Source: JADCRZ01 sp041751095
Lineage (GTDB): Bacteria > Bacteroidota > Bacteroidia > Chitinophagales > Chitinophagaceae
Reading direction: 5' to 3'
DNA length: 64,000 bases
NCBI GenBank assembly: GCA_041751095.1
Contig: JBGSYC010000138.1
Location: 48,124 to 112,123 of the forward strand
In this document: piece after piece, positions 9,338 through 18,288 of the stretch
Position numbering within the stretch: position 1 is the first letter of the stretch
Layout of the letters: every line of letters starts with the position of its first letter
Notes under the pieces: generated by a model
Database searches by the model: none
The model's input: only the letters and a program-made list of their open reading frames with translations
What the model was told of the DNA's origin: nothing
Translations under genes and position numbers: made by a program

Positions 9338-9491
9338 ATGCTGAATTGTAAATTGATTGTAGTTTTCAAGATATGAAATAAAAGGACAGGAACATTTTTT
9401 GTATACGGATTCACATCAACCGGTCATAAAAATTGCAAACAATAATGGGGTTTCCGGACTTGATGAGCTTCTTTATGATTTAATTATTTCT

Positions 9492-9707
9492 ATGAAGCGT
9501 GAAAAGGTAAAATCAACAGCTATGCGGTCCGTGGGATATAATGCAGACCTGCAGGTGCTTGAAGTTGAATTCCCCGATAAAGATGTCTATCGATATTCCA
9601 ACCTGCCGTTAGAAGTTTATGTCGCGTTCCGGCAATCGCCTTCTCTGGGCACCTTTTTAAACCGTTTTATAAAAGACCAATACCCTGAAAAAAAGATCAG
9701 CAATTGA
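9492..9707 (+). CDS. KTSC-domain small protein
   Basis: 71 residues from the ATG at 9492. The sequence opens KREKVKSTAMRSVGYN and continues LEVEFPDKDVYRYSNLP...SLGTFLNRFIKDQY, the KTSC domain (named for a Lys-Thr-Ser-Cys motif; here Lys-Ser-Thr-Ala). The domain is common in small bacterial and phage proteins; its role is unknown. The frame is open to a TTG at 9399, which would add 31 unconserved residues. I prefer the ATG because the conserved domain begins there. The stop lies five bases before the end of the convergent DUF420 gene. Confidence 0.7.
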   Translation: MKREKVKSTAMRSVGYNADLQVLEVEFPDKDVYRYSNLPLEVYVAFRQSPSLGTFLNRFIKDQYPEKKISN

Positions 9708-9712
9708 GTAAT

Positions 9713-10312
9713 TCAGTAATAAGGACTGATCATCAGGTAGACGATAACGCCGGTTAAAGATACATATAACCAGATCGGCCAGGTAATTCGTGCAAGCTTT
9801 TTGTGTTCGGGCCACTCGGAAATCAGGGCCCGGTAGGCGGTAAACAGGATGAAAGGAAGAATAACCGCAGCTAAAAAAATATGCGTGATCAGAATAGTGA
9901 AGTAAACATATCGGATAGTCCCTTCGCCCCGGAAACGCGTATCTCCCGTAAATAAATGATGGCAGATATAGGAGATCAGAAATGTTACGGATAACAACAA
10001 TGCGCCGAACATGATGCGTTTATGAAGAAGATATTTACCTTGTTTTACTGCCGTCAGACCAAAGATAAGCAGGACAAACACACATGAATTGATTACGGCA
10101 TTCGCTTTTGCAAACAGGTGTGGATCAAACCCGAGGTTTACGTTAAGCTTAATTTTACCAAGCGCCACAATGGCCAGGAAAACAACGATTGAAAATATGC
10201 CGATCAGTGTCTTTGCCCCCCGGTCATTTTTTTTAATGGCACGTGGTAAAATTGCGGGTGCAGACGCTAAGCCCTTATCCGGCAGTATGGCATCTTTATG
10301 GACAGATTTCAT
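9713..10312 (-). CDS. DUF420 membrane protein, oxidase-assembly type
   Basis: 199 residues with about five transmembrane helices (for example LIGIFSIVVFLAIVALG, INSCVFVLLIFGLTAV, MFGALLLSVTFLISYI, LITHIFLAAVILPFILFTAY, WPIWLYVSLTGVIVYLM). Conserved histidines sit in ICHHLF and LITHIF. It matches DUF420, the family that includes the Gram-positive oxidase assembly factor CtaM. It is the last gene of the respiratory cluster, nine bases after the SCO gene, which fits a role in heme-copper oxidase maturation; the role here is inferred. Confidence 0.8.
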   Translation of the reverse strand: MKSVHKDAILPDKGLASAPAILPRAIKKNDRGAKTLIGIFSIVVFLAIVALGKIKLNVNLGFDPHLFAKANAVINSCVFVLLIFGLTAVKQGKYLLHKRIMFGALLLSVTFLISYICHHLFTGDTRFRGEGTIRYVYFTILITHIFLAAVILPFILFTAYRALISEWPEHKKLARITWPIWLYVSLTGVIVYLMISPYY

Positions 10313-10321
10313 TTATCAGCA

Positions 10322-11041
10322 TTAATTTCCAAAAATGTTTCTTCTTTTTTTAGCCTTTTTTTCGAGCGCGAGATATACGAGATCACCGGCCAGCCTGTTA
10401 AGTGCAGCACTATCCAAACCGTTATAGTAACCACGAACCACTCTTTCTTTATCGATTAGCACGAATTTTTCTGTATGAATAAAGTTTGTGTCTGCTGACT
10501 GCGGATCCGGAGTTCCCATTTTTAGTTCGTTCAGCGCAAAGTCGTAAATATCGTTTTTGGAACCCGTAAGCATCCACCACATATCCGGGTTTACACCAAA
10601 ACGGTCGGCGTACTTTTTCAGCGCAGCGGCAGAATCCCTGTCCGGGTCTACGCTAAAGGAAAGGAAGTGTACGAAAGAAGGATCTGTCTTTTGTACAAGG
10701 TCTTTTGTTTTCAGGGCATCCTGCAGCTTTTTCATATTACCGGTCAGTTCGGGGCAGATGTTGGGGCACTTTGTAAAGAAGAAATCGGCTACTATAACTT
10801 TCCCCTTTAATTCATCCAGGGAAACCGTGTTACCCAACTGGTTCGTAAGTGTTATGTTCCGCACCTTATGCCATATCGTATCGGTTGTTTCTTTCCCGTT
10901 CCTGACAGTGGAAAGGACGGTATCCGCATACAACCTCCTGGGTATTGTTACCGCATCATCGCTTAAATACTTTACCGCAACATAACTTACCATAGGCAGG
11001 ATCACAACAATGCACAATGCCAACAATGCTTTTCTGTTCAT
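10322..11041 (-). CDS. SCO1/SenC-family copper chaperone
   Basis: 239 residues from the ATG. An N-terminal membrane anchor (LLALCIVVILPMVSYVAV) holds a thioredoxin-like domain. The copper ligands are visible: Cys92 and Cys96 in T-K-C-P-N-I-C-P, and His189 in NFIHTEKF. SCO proteins deliver or reduce copper for the CuA site of oxidase subunit II, here CtaC of the same cluster. A TTG at 11056 in frame is a weaker start. An intrinsic terminator lies between this gene and the subunit IV gene upstream, so SCO and DUF420 may be expressed at a lower level or from their own promoter. Confidence 0.9.
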   Translation of the reverse strand: MNRKALLALCIVVILPMVSYVAVKYLSDDAVTIPRRLYADTVLSTVRNGKETTDTIWHKVRNITLTNQLGNTVSLDELKGKVIVADFFFTKCPNICPELTGNMKKLQDALKTKDLVQKTDPSFVHFLSFSVDPDRDSAAALKKYADRFGVNPDMWWMLTGSKNDIYDFALNELKMGTPDPQSADTNFIHTEKFVLIDKERVVRGYYNGLDSAALNRLAGDLVYLALEKKAKKRRNIFGN

Positions 11042-11091
11042 ACGCTTGAAATTCAACTCAAAGCTTACCGCCTGAAGTTAGAGACACACAT

Positions 11092-11118
11092 AAAAAACCA
11101 TCGTTGGAGACGATGGTT
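11092..11118 (-). terminator. Intrinsic terminator between subunit IV and SCO genes
   Basis: Read on the minus strand this is an 8-bp perfect stem AACCATCG / CGATGGTT with a seven-base loop, followed at once by TTTTTT. It lies 35 bases after the subunit IV stop codon, inside the respiratory cluster. Confidence 0.85.
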
Positions 11119-11152
11119 CATAAAAACGGATATATTTCATAAGAATAGTTGC

Positions 11153-11587
11153 CTATTCCTTCGAACCAGGTTTTTTTGCATCCCTGCCATGCGTCTCCTG
11201 ACCTTCCTTCACCTGACTTTGCTCCCTCTTGTATGGGTCGTAGCTGTTGCGTAAGTCGCGGTACGAGTTCCCGTCCCATAAAAAGGCGGCAATGAACCAG
11301 ACAAATAAGAACAACGGTACAATGATGGTCATAATCAGGTTCTTAAGCTCATGGCGGAGGTGCATAAATTCCGCTACTATATAAAAAGCTTTCAACAGGG
11401 TGAGGAAAATGTACAATATGTTGAAAAAAATCTTCAGGCTGATGAAATGCGGGGCTATAAACATCCCGATTGTCAGTTCAACACACGTAATGATGAGGAG
11501 AATCCAAAAGGTTCGCCATATCTTTTTAGTAGAAAAGCTGGGCTCTGCATGCCCGTGGTGTACTGTTGTCGTTTGTGCTGTGTCCAT
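11153..11587 (-). CDS. Cytochrome c oxidase subunit IV-like protein
   Basis: 144 residues with three transmembrane helices (TFWILLIITCVELTIGMFI, IFFNILYIFLTLLKAFYIV, LIMTIIVPLFLFVWFIAAFLW), which is the COX4/CtaF-like family (prokaryotic subunit IV). The segment AEFMHLRHE between helices two and three is typical. The N terminus is His-rich and the C terminus is charged and probably disordered. It follows the subunit III gene by 27 bases. The family stabilises heme-copper oxidases; it binds no cofactor. Confidence 0.85.
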   Translation of the reverse strand: MDTAQTTTVHHGHAEPSFSTKKIWRTFWILLIITCVELTIGMFIAPHFISLKIFFNILYIFLTLLKAFYIVAEFMHLRHELKNLIMTIIVPLFLFVWFIAAFLWDGNSYRDLRNSYDPYKREQSQVKEGQETHGRDAKKPGSKE

Positions 11588-11614
11588 ATCTATCGGTTAA
11601 TTCAATTTTAAAAA

Positions 11615-12289
11615 TCAGAACAGGTAAAAACAGGTAAAAACAAAAACCCATACCAGGTCAACAAAGTGCCAGTATAATCCTGCTTTCTCAATCATATTGT
11701 AGTGCCCCCGTTTTTCGAAGACGCCTTTATACGTCATTATCAGCATGATGATGTTGAGAATTACTCCTGAAAACACATGAAAGCCATGAAAGCCGGTTAT
11801 TGTAAAAAAGAAATTGGTAAAATTGGTCGATGCTTTTGTTCCATCAAAATTTACAAACGGGTTGCTTCCCCACCATGCACCCTGGTGGTACAGGTGCGTC
11901 CATTCCCAAGCCTGGCAGGCAAGAAACGCTATTCCGCCGATGATGGTCCAAATCATCCATTTCATCACACCGGCCTTGTCGTTACTATGACCTGCGGCCA
12001 CCGCAAGTACCATTGTTACGGAACTCATGATGAGGATAAAAGTCATTAAACTTACAAACACCAGGGGAAGGTGAGCATGCCCCATCAATGGAAAAGAAGA
12101 AAATACCACGTTGGGATCGGGCCATCCGTTGCTCGAAAAACGAATGGTGCCATAAGAAATCAAAAAAGCGCCAAAGGTGAATGCATCACTCATCAGGAAA
12201 TACCACATCATTAATTTTCCATACTCTACATTAAAGGGACTTCTTCCGCCACTCCACCATTTTTGCTCTACTGGTACTGCTGTTGCCAT
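11615..12289 (-). CDS. ctaE: Cytochrome c oxidase subunit III
   Basis: 224 residues. The family features are visible in order: GKLMMWYFLMSDAFTFGAF (first helix, with the conserved Ser-Asp), the QAWEWTHLY segment, FFTITGFHGFHVFSGV (conserved FHGxHV) and the C-terminal YWHFVDLVWVFVFTCFYLF. Subunit III binds no metal but protects the proton-uptake side of subunit I. It is one of two subunit III-type genes side by side. Symbol assigned by family; which copy corresponds to CtaE of other species cannot be decided here. Confidence 0.85.
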   Translation of the reverse strand: MATAVPVEQKWWSGGRSPFNVEYGKLMMWYFLMSDAFTFGAFLISYGTIRFSSNGWPDPNVVFSSFPLMGHAHLPLVFVSLMTFILIMSSVTMVLAVAAGHSNDKAGVMKWMIWTIIGGIAFLACQAWEWTHLYHQGAWWGSNPFVNFDGTKASTNFTNFFFTITGFHGFHVFSGVILNIIMLIMTYKGVFEKRGHYNMIEKAGLYWHFVDLVWVFVFTCFYLF

Positions 12290-12359
12290 GTTATCTGTTT
12301 AAGTACTTCGCGAAATTAATTTACAATGGTTAAAACCTGCATATAATTTTTGCCGGCGG

Positions 12360-12935
12360 TTACTGTATCAACAAAAAGAAAACAAAAAGGTAAACCCAGA
12401 GAATATCTACAAAATGCCAGTATGTTGAAACAACTTCCACCGGTACGGGATTATAGCTCCTGCTGCGTGTACTGAAAATCCGGATATACATTATCAGCAG
12501 CGCAATGATCCCGCCAACTACATGGAGGCCATGAAGGCCAAAAATGATGTACATGAAAGGAGCTGCTCCCGCGCCTGCCAGGGTTATACCCGTTTTCCAC
12601 AACTGAGAGAAACCCAGGTATTGAAATACGATAAATATACCTCCGAGGAGAAGCGTGGCACTAACCAGGTTGCGGTACTTCAACATTCTCCTGTTCTTAA
12701 ATTCCTTCAAAGCCATTTGCATGGTTAAACTGCTTAACAGAAGAACGGCTGTTGAGTAAGAGAATATTACCGGCAGGTCGAAAGTGATCCATTTAGGTTG
12801 ATTGCTTTTTACAATATACGCGCTGGTTAACCCGGCAAACATCATAATTATGCTGCCCATGGCTACCCACAAAGTAAACTTATGGGGGTGAATTCTTTTT
12901 CTTTGTGATCCTGTGTTACTCATAACACTATCCAT
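12360..12935 (-). CDS. Second subunit III-type oxidase protein
   Basis: 191 residues, five transmembrane helices. It shares the subunit III signatures FGLHGLHVVGGIIAL and the C-terminal YWHFVDILWVYLFVFFLLIQ with its neighbour, but is shorter and has a different N terminus (IHPHKFTLWVAMGSIIMMFAG). Paired subunit III genes are usual in Bacteroidota aa3 clusters. The ATG at 12935 is preceded by AAAGGA; an in-frame TTG at 12968 is less likely. It may take the place of, or sit beside, the other copy in the oxidase; that is inference. Confidence 0.8.
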   Translation of the reverse strand: MDSVMSNTGSQRKRIHPHKFTLWVAMGSIIMMFAGLTSAYIVKSNQPKWITFDLPVIFSYSTAVLLLSSLTMQMALKEFKNRRMLKYRNLVSATLLLGGIFIVFQYLGFSQLWKTGITLAGAGAAPFMYIIFGLHGLHVVGGIIALLIMYIRIFSTRSRSYNPVPVEVVSTYWHFVDILWVYLFVFFLLIQ

Positions 12936-12995
12936 AATACATTCCTTTTTTAATTCTCTCTGAACCAAATTGCTTCACGCTGATCATTTAACCGG

Positions 12996-13904
12996 CTATA
13001 TTTTATCTGCAAGTAAAGCAAAAAAAACTACCGGCAAATATACATAGCTGCTGAACATTACCCGTCTTGCAGCTTTTACCTCCATTTCTTTATACAGGCG
13101 AACACATTGATACACCATAAAAATATTTGCTGCAAATACAATCCATAAACTGACGGATCCACTCATGCCTGTAAAATAGGGCAGCACCCCCACAGGTACA
13201 AGAAACAGCGAATATATGATCGACTGTATAGCAGAATATTTTGTTGGCCCCTGAACCGAAGGCAATAATTTAAATCCCGCATTGGTATAGTCTTTATGAG
13301 CAATCCAGGCAATTGCCCAAAAATGAGGGAATTGCCAGAAGAACTGTATGGCAAACAGCACCCATCCGCCGATGGTCAACTCATCATTGCCTGCTGCCCA
13401 GCCAATCAGGCACGGCAATGCTCCCGGGATAGCACCAACAAGAACCGATACTGAATTTACCCTTTTCAGCGGTGTATAAACAAAGGCATATAAGAAGAGG
13501 CTGAAGGCCGCAAGCCCTGCTGCAAGCCCGTTAAAGAAATACCACAGTATAAAAACCCCGGCTAGACCGGTAACCAGGGCAAAACTCCAGCCTTCAGCAA
13601 TGCTCATTCTTCCAGACGCGATCGGCCTGTTTGCCGTCCGCTTCATCATGGCATCAGTATCTTTTTCCGTTACCTGGTTGATGGCATTAGCGCTTCCCGT
13701 TACCAGGAAACCACCTGTAAAAAACAGCATGATCATCCTTACATCGAACACTACTATCGCCGGAGCAAGTAAATAACTGATTACGGCGGAGAATACGACC
13801 ATAAAACTCAGGCTGACCTTTACCAGCAACATGTAATCTTTCAGTTTGCTGGCAATGGTAAAAGAACTGGAATTTGTTACACTTTCCTGTATTTTATGAA
13901 TCAC
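12996..13904 (-). CDS. ctaB: Protoheme IX farnesyltransferase (heme O synthase)
   Basis: 302 residues, a UbiA-family prenyltransferase with about eight membrane helices. The first Asp-rich, Mg-diphosphate-binding motif is NQVTEKDTDAMMKRTANRP; the second region is WAIAWIAHKDYTNAGFKLLP. The enzyme joins a farnesyl group to heme B to make heme O, the precursor of the heme A needed by CtaD. The start codon is GTG, and no ATG occurs before the first helix. It lies 166 bp after ctaD behind a strong hairpin terminator, so it may be read through at reduced level. No heme A synthase (CtaA) gene is in the window. Confidence 0.9.
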   Translation of the reverse strand: MIHKIQESVTNSSSFTIASKLKDYMLLVKVSLSFMVVFSAVISYLLAPAIVVFDVRMIMLFFTGGFLVTGSANAINQVTEKDTDAMMKRTANRPIASGRMSIAEGWSFALVTGLAGVFILWYFFNGLAAGLAAFSLFLYAFVYTPLKRVNSVSVLVGAIPGALPCLIGWAAGNDELTIGGWVLFAIQFFWQFPHFWAIAWIAHKDYTNAGFKLLPSVQGPTKYSAIQSIIYSLFLVPVGVLPYFTGMSGSVSLWIVFAANIFMVYQCVRLYKEMEVKAARRVMFSSYVYLPVVFFALLADKI

Positions 13905-14000
13905 GATTAACCAATTAACATATTATCTCAATATTTAATATTCCATGTGAACAGGCATCTCTGGTTGAACAAACTTCGATTTTTATACTCCTGCAGATTA

Positions 14001-14033
14001 CCAAAATGCCCTGATGCAATCAGGGCATTTTGG
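14001..14033 (-). terminator. Terminator between ctaD and ctaB
   Basis: A perfect 15-bp inverted repeat (14001-14015 and 14019-14033, three-base loop) contains GCCCTGAT / ATCAGGGC flanked by AAAA and TTTT, so it can act in both directions. It begins 38 bases after the ctaD stop codon, reading on the minus strand. Confidence 0.8.
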
Positions 14034-14070
14034 CTATTCACCTTCAAATAAACTGATTGCCATTCAATTC

Positions 14071-15885
14071 TTAATGCTTTTTTTCATCAGCCGCTACCGG
14101 TTCAGTCTGTGGAACAAAATCTCTTTCATCCTTGCCATAGTCATACGCCCAGCGGTGCACTTCCGGTATTTCTCCAGGCCAGTTACCATGGCCTGGATGG
14201 ATGGGCGCCGTCCACTCAAGAGTTGTTGCACCCCACGGATTTTGGGATTTAACTCTCCTTCCCTTAAAAATCGAGTAGAAAAAATTAAATACAAACAATA
14301 GCTGAACAGCAAATACAATTATAGACACGATGGAAATAAACCTGTTTAAACCCTGGAAATTGTTAAACGATATCCATGGGCTGAAATCATAATAACGCCG
14401 CGGAACACCGGCAAAGCCCATATAATGCATAGGCCAGAAGATCAGGTACGCTCCGACTAAAGTTACCCAGAAGTGGATATAAGCCATCGTATTATTCATA
14501 TAACGCCCATACATTTTCGGGAACCAGTGATACACGCCGGCAAACATCCCGAAAAAAGCCGATACACCCATCACAATATGAAAATGCGCCACTACAAAGT
14601 AGGTATCATGCAGGTGAAGGTCGAGTGTGGAATTACCAAGGAATATACCGGTAAGGCCTCCTGAAATGAACATGCTTACAAACCCGATGGAAAACAGCAT
14701 GCCGGGCGTAAAACGGATGTTCCCACGCCACAAAGTAGTTAACCAGTTAAAAACTTTGATAGCTGAAGGAACGGCGATCAGCAGGGTCAGGAGCACGAAC
14801 ACGGAGCCAAGGAAAGGGTTGAGCCCGGTTACAAACATATGGTGCGCCCATACCACGAATGCAAGCACGGTAATTGCGAATAATGAACCAACCATGGCCA
14901 TGTAGCCAAATATCGGCTTCCTTGAATTTATACTCATTACCTCCGATACAATACCCATTGCAGGCAAAATGATAATATACACTTCCGGATGCCCGAGGAA
15001 CCAGAACAGGTGCTGGTATAGAATCGCACTGCCGCCTTCATTGGGTAGCGCCTCCTGGGTTTTTTGCAGGAAAATATCCGACAGATAAAAGCTTGTTCCG
15101 CCGTGGCGGTCAAACAATAAAAGAATAAATCCTGATAACAATACCGGGAAGGACAGAACACCCAAAATCGCTGTAAAGAAAAGTGCCCAGATCGTTAATG
15201 GCACTCTGGTCATGCTCATGCCTTTGGTACGCATATTTAATATGGTAGCAATATAATTTAAGCCGCCGAGTAAGGAAGAAACTACAAACAGCGCCATGCT
15301 AATCAGCCAGAAATCCATGCCTGCCTTAGAACCTTCTGACGCATTCCCCAAAGCACTCAGGGGGGGATAGGATGTCCACCCTCCACTTGCCGGGCCCGTC
15401 TGAACAAAAAGGGAGGATATCATAACAACGCTTGCCATCCAGAAGAACCAGTATGACAACATGTTCAAAAAGGGTGACGCCATATCTCTTGCTCCTACCT
15501 GAAGCGGTATCAAAAAATTTGCAAAGGTTCCGCTCAGGCCTGCCGTTAATACGAAAAAAACAAGAACGGTTCCGTGCATGGTGATCAGCGCATAATAAAA
15601 TTCCGGCTGGAGTTTGCCACCCTTCGCCCATTTTCCAAGGAGATCTTCAAGAAAGGGGAATGACTGATCGGGATACCCTAATTGAAGGCGGAAAATAACG
15701 GAAAACAATCCTCCGATGATGGCCCAAATAATTCCGGTAATCAGAAACTGCCTGGCGATCATTTTATGATCCTGGCTAAACACGTATTTTGTGATAAAAG
15801 TTTCCTTGTGGTGGCCATGATGTTCATCATGGTGAATATCTGGCGCAACGTCCGGGTGTGCATGTATTACTGTCTCGTTACTCAT
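14071..15885 (-). CDS. ctaD: Cytochrome c oxidase subunit I (aa3-type)
   Basis: 604 residues, about 12 or more transmembrane helices. It houses the low-spin heme and the heme-CuB centre where oxygen is reduced. Ligands are visible: the histidine of ALITMHGTVLVFF (low-spin heme), GHPEVYIIILP (CuB histidine and the His-linked tyrosine), the paired histidines of WAHHMFVTG (CuB), and VVAHFHIVMG (heme ligands). The glutamate in GHPEV marks an A1-type oxidase with a D-channel glutamate. The N terminus is His-rich and the C terminus is hydrophilic. It sits 26 bases after ctaC in one operon with alternative complex III. Confidence 0.97.
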   Translation of the reverse strand: MSNETVIHAHPDVAPDIHHDEHHGHHKETFITKYVFSQDHKMIARQFLITGIIWAIIGGLFSVIFRLQLGYPDQSFPFLEDLLGKWAKGGKLQPEFYYALITMHGTVLVFFVLTAGLSGTFANFLIPLQVGARDMASPFLNMLSYWFFWMASVVMISSLFVQTGPASGGWTSYPPLSALGNASEGSKAGMDFWLISMALFVVSSLLGGLNYIATILNMRTKGMSMTRVPLTIWALFFTAILGVLSFPVLLSGFILLLFDRHGGTSFYLSDIFLQKTQEALPNEGGSAILYQHLFWFLGHPEVYIIILPAMGIVSEVMSINSRKPIFGYMAMVGSLFAITVLAFVVWAHHMFVTGLNPFLGSVFVLLTLLIAVPSAIKVFNWLTTLWRGNIRFTPGMLFSIGFVSMFISGGLTGIFLGNSTLDLHLHDTYFVVAHFHIVMGVSAFFGMFAGVYHWFPKMYGRYMNNTMAYIHFWVTLVGAYLIFWPMHYMGFAGVPRRYYDFSPWISFNNFQGLNRFISIVSIIVFAVQLLFVFNFFYSIFKGRRVKSQNPWGATTLEWTAPIHPGHGNWPGEIPEVHRWAYDYGKDERDFVPQTEPVAADEKKH

Positions 15886-15911
15886 AACATTTTTATTCCT
15901 TATCCTTTAAT

Positions 15912-16991
15912 TCAATTACTGCTTTTAACAACGATCGCCGGGGCCACACTGTTTACAGACGCCGCCGTCGATTTGTTTGCTGATGAATCGGCAACTGCGG
16001 CTGGTGGAGCGTTTGCTTCCTGAATCTGAACATAAGCAGGTTTCTGTTTGGCTCTCCATAACAAAAACTCATCAGCCGAAACAACTTTTATGATTCCGCG
16101 CATGGTATAATGACCTTGTCCACACATCTGGTCACAGGAAATTTCATATTCGAAATCAGGGTTGTCTGTCTTTACTTTCATTTCTGCAGTGGTATATAAC
16201 GGCGTGAACCACATGGTTGTAGGTATCCCGGGAACTGCATCCATCTTCATCCGGAAATGGGCCAGGCCTACGTCATGAACAACGTCTCTCGCATTGATAA
16301 TTAATTTAATAGGCCTGTTCACTATCGTATACAGTTCTCCCGTTTGTACAAGATCATCCTGGGATGCTTTATCATCCCAAATCAACCCAAGCTGATTGTT
16401 ATTGGTTTCATCGATGTTCTTATAATATTTCTGCCCAAACACATTGTCCTTACCGGGGTAACGGTAAATCCATCCGAATTGTTTACCGGTAATTTCCACG
16501 ACTACTGAATTCTGGGGTGCGTCACCGGTGATCTTGAACCAGTAGTATAGTCCGAAACCAACAAGCACCGTTAACGCGATAGCCGGTACGACGGTCCAGA
16601 TGATTTCGAGCCTGTTGTTGTGGGGGAAAAAAAAGGCTTTCCTCTTTTCAGAATACTGGTATTTGAAGGCGAACCAGAAGAGGAGAATCTGGGTGATCAA
16701 AAACACAACTCCGGTTACTGCGATGGTAATGTAAAGCATGTTGTCGATCTTAACTCCATGTTCGGACGCAGGAAACTTCAGTATCTTGTCCTCGTACAGC
16801 TCGTTGCACCAGTAAACAGCAACCAATCCCAGGATCATGAAAACAAACATCAGAAACCCGTTGATGCGGTTGTTTTGTTCAAAATTCTTTTTCTCTCCTT
16901 TCAATATTCCGACATACTCGCTTGCCTTTGCGATCTGGAAAGTGATAAGAAAGCCTAACAATAAAATAGCGACCAGAAATATTGTTGACAT
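15912..16991 (-). CDS. ctaC: Cytochrome c oxidase subunit II (CuA)
   Basis: 359 residues. The CuA site is complete: C-D-Q-M-C-G-Q-G-H-Y-T-M near residues 284-295, with the upstream histidine in DVGLAHFRMKMD. The canonical helix pair is MLYITIAVTGVVFLITQ and WTVVPAIALTVLVGFGLYYW. Two more hydrophobic segments precede it (TIFLVAILLLGFLITFQ and GFLMFVFMILGLVAVYW), so it seems to have four membrane segments instead of two. There is no C-terminal cytochrome c domain, so electrons must come from a separate heme protein such as ActE or ActA. The last 40 residues are Ala/Ser-rich. Confidence 0.95.
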   Translation of the reverse strand: MSTIFLVAILLLGFLITFQIAKASEYVGILKGEKKNFEQNNRINGFLMFVFMILGLVAVYWCNELYEDKILKFPASEHGVKIDNMLYITIAVTGVVFLITQILLFWFAFKYQYSEKRKAFFFPHNNRLEIIWTVVPAIALTVLVGFGLYYWFKITGDAPQNSVVVEITGKQFGWIYRYPGKDNVFGQKYYKNIDETNNNQLGLIWDDKASQDDLVQTGELYTIVNRPIKLIINARDVVHDVGLAHFRMKMDAVPGIPTTMWFTPLYTTAEMKVKTDNPDFEYEISCDQMCGQGHYTMRGIIKVVSADEFLLWRAKQKPAYVQIQEANAPPAAVADSSANKSTAASVNSVAPAIVVKSSN

Positions 16992-17032
16992 AATCTTTCA
17001 GATGATTTGTTCTGAGTTTTCAAAATTGATCA

Positions 17033-18250
17033 TTACACATGATGGATGATCGTTTCTTTAAAGAACGGATGATTTTTAACATACATCGAGCGCTTGCTCA
17101 ATTCCCTTCCGGTGACAAACATGATAAGTCCGATGAACCCTAAGGCCACTCCAAAATCAAATAGTCCTAACTCGAGGTGATCTGGAAACGGCCCGGGAAA
17201 GACCATCTGGTAAAAATCGAGCCAGTGCCCGAATAAAATAAACACTGCCATAAAGGTCATCGTTGTGTAATTACGTTTCGAACCTGCCCTCATTAATATT
17301 AACAACGGTGCAAGAAAATTAATTATAAGATTCAGCCAAAATATTCCACTGTACGGCCCCTGAACCCTCGGCTTGAAATACACGGTTTCCTCCGGTATGT
17401 TTGCATACCAGATGAGCATATATTGCGAGAACCACAGGTAAGTCCAGAATATAGAAAAAGCAAACATGAACTTACCAAGGTCATGCAGGTGTTCTTCATT
17501 TACAAGTTCAAGGTAACCCCTGTTCTTTAAATATATTACAAAGAGCGTAATCAATGCGATACCAGCCACAAACGAACTTGCAAAGGTATACCAGCTATAC
17601 ATTGTAGAATACCAGTGCGCATCAATGCTCATTAGCCATAGCCACGGAGCAGTAGATGCTACAGTCAGTGCAAACCAGAAAAGATATAATGATGCCCAAA
17701 CCGTAGTTTTAAAAACGTATTTTCTGCCTTCTTCAATTGTGCCTGGAGGCCTGTCGTCCAGCTCCTGTGATAATTTGCGCATTTTTAAACCTAATACAAT
17801 CCACAGGCCAATGGTAAGTATTGTCCACACGGTAAAAAAGGTAGGATTAAGAAACCCACTTTTACCCTCCAGTATTCTGTCACCTTCAGGGGTCAGCCAG
17901 TGATAAATATGATGCTGATGACCAAAAACGAGACACATCAATACGATAAAAGCAATCACTCCCACCGGTATTACCGCTACCGAAATCGCTTCTGAAACTC
18001 TTCTGAAGCTCATCTGCCATCCACCCATAGCCAAAGTAGTAGCGCAAATAAAAAACATAGCGGCATTCACAACCAATAAAAAATAAACGCTGTTGTGTAG
18101 TAATGATGCCCAGAATCTTGCCTGGTGATGCTCATCACCGGTACCGTAAACAAAAAAGCCGATAACGATTGATAAAAGCCCGATACCTGTAAGGCCAAGA
18201 GACCAGGTTCTGAACCTTTTGCTTACCTGAAACTGTTCTTTTAAAGCCAT
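17033..18250 (-). CDS. actF: Alternative complex III subunit ActF
   Basis: 405 residues with about ten transmembrane helices. It is the ActF-type quinol:cytochrome c oxidoreductase membrane subunit, a relative of ActC/NrfD without cofactors. Typical segments are LLHNSVYFLLVVNAAMFF, WYTFASSFVAGIALITLFVIYL and FSIFWTYLWFSQYMLIWYAN. In the known complex, ActC and ActF form the membrane arm where menaquinol is thought to be oxidised. It is followed 41 bases later by ctaC, tying the complex to the oxidase, with which ACIII is known to form supercomplexes in Bacteroidota. Confidence 0.92.
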   Translation of the reverse strand: MALKEQFQVSKRFRTWSLGLTGIGLLSIVIGFFVYGTGDEHHQARFWASLLHNSVYFLLVVNAAMFFICATTLAMGGWQMSFRRVSEAISVAVIPVGVIAFIVLMCLVFGHQHHIYHWLTPEGDRILEGKSGFLNPTFFTVWTILTIGLWIVLGLKMRKLSQELDDRPPGTIEEGRKYVFKTTVWASLYLFWFALTVASTAPWLWLMSIDAHWYSTMYSWYTFASSFVAGIALITLFVIYLKNRGYLELVNEEHLHDLGKFMFAFSIFWTYLWFSQYMLIWYANIPEETVYFKPRVQGPYSGIFWLNLIINFLAPLLILMRAGSKRNYTTMTFMAVFILFGHWLDFYQMVFPGPFPDHLELGLFDFGVALGFIGLIMFVTGRELSKRSMYVKNHPFFKETIIHHV

Positions 18251-18288
18251 TCTTAAAATTATTTATGATGATCTCAGTAGTGATTCAA

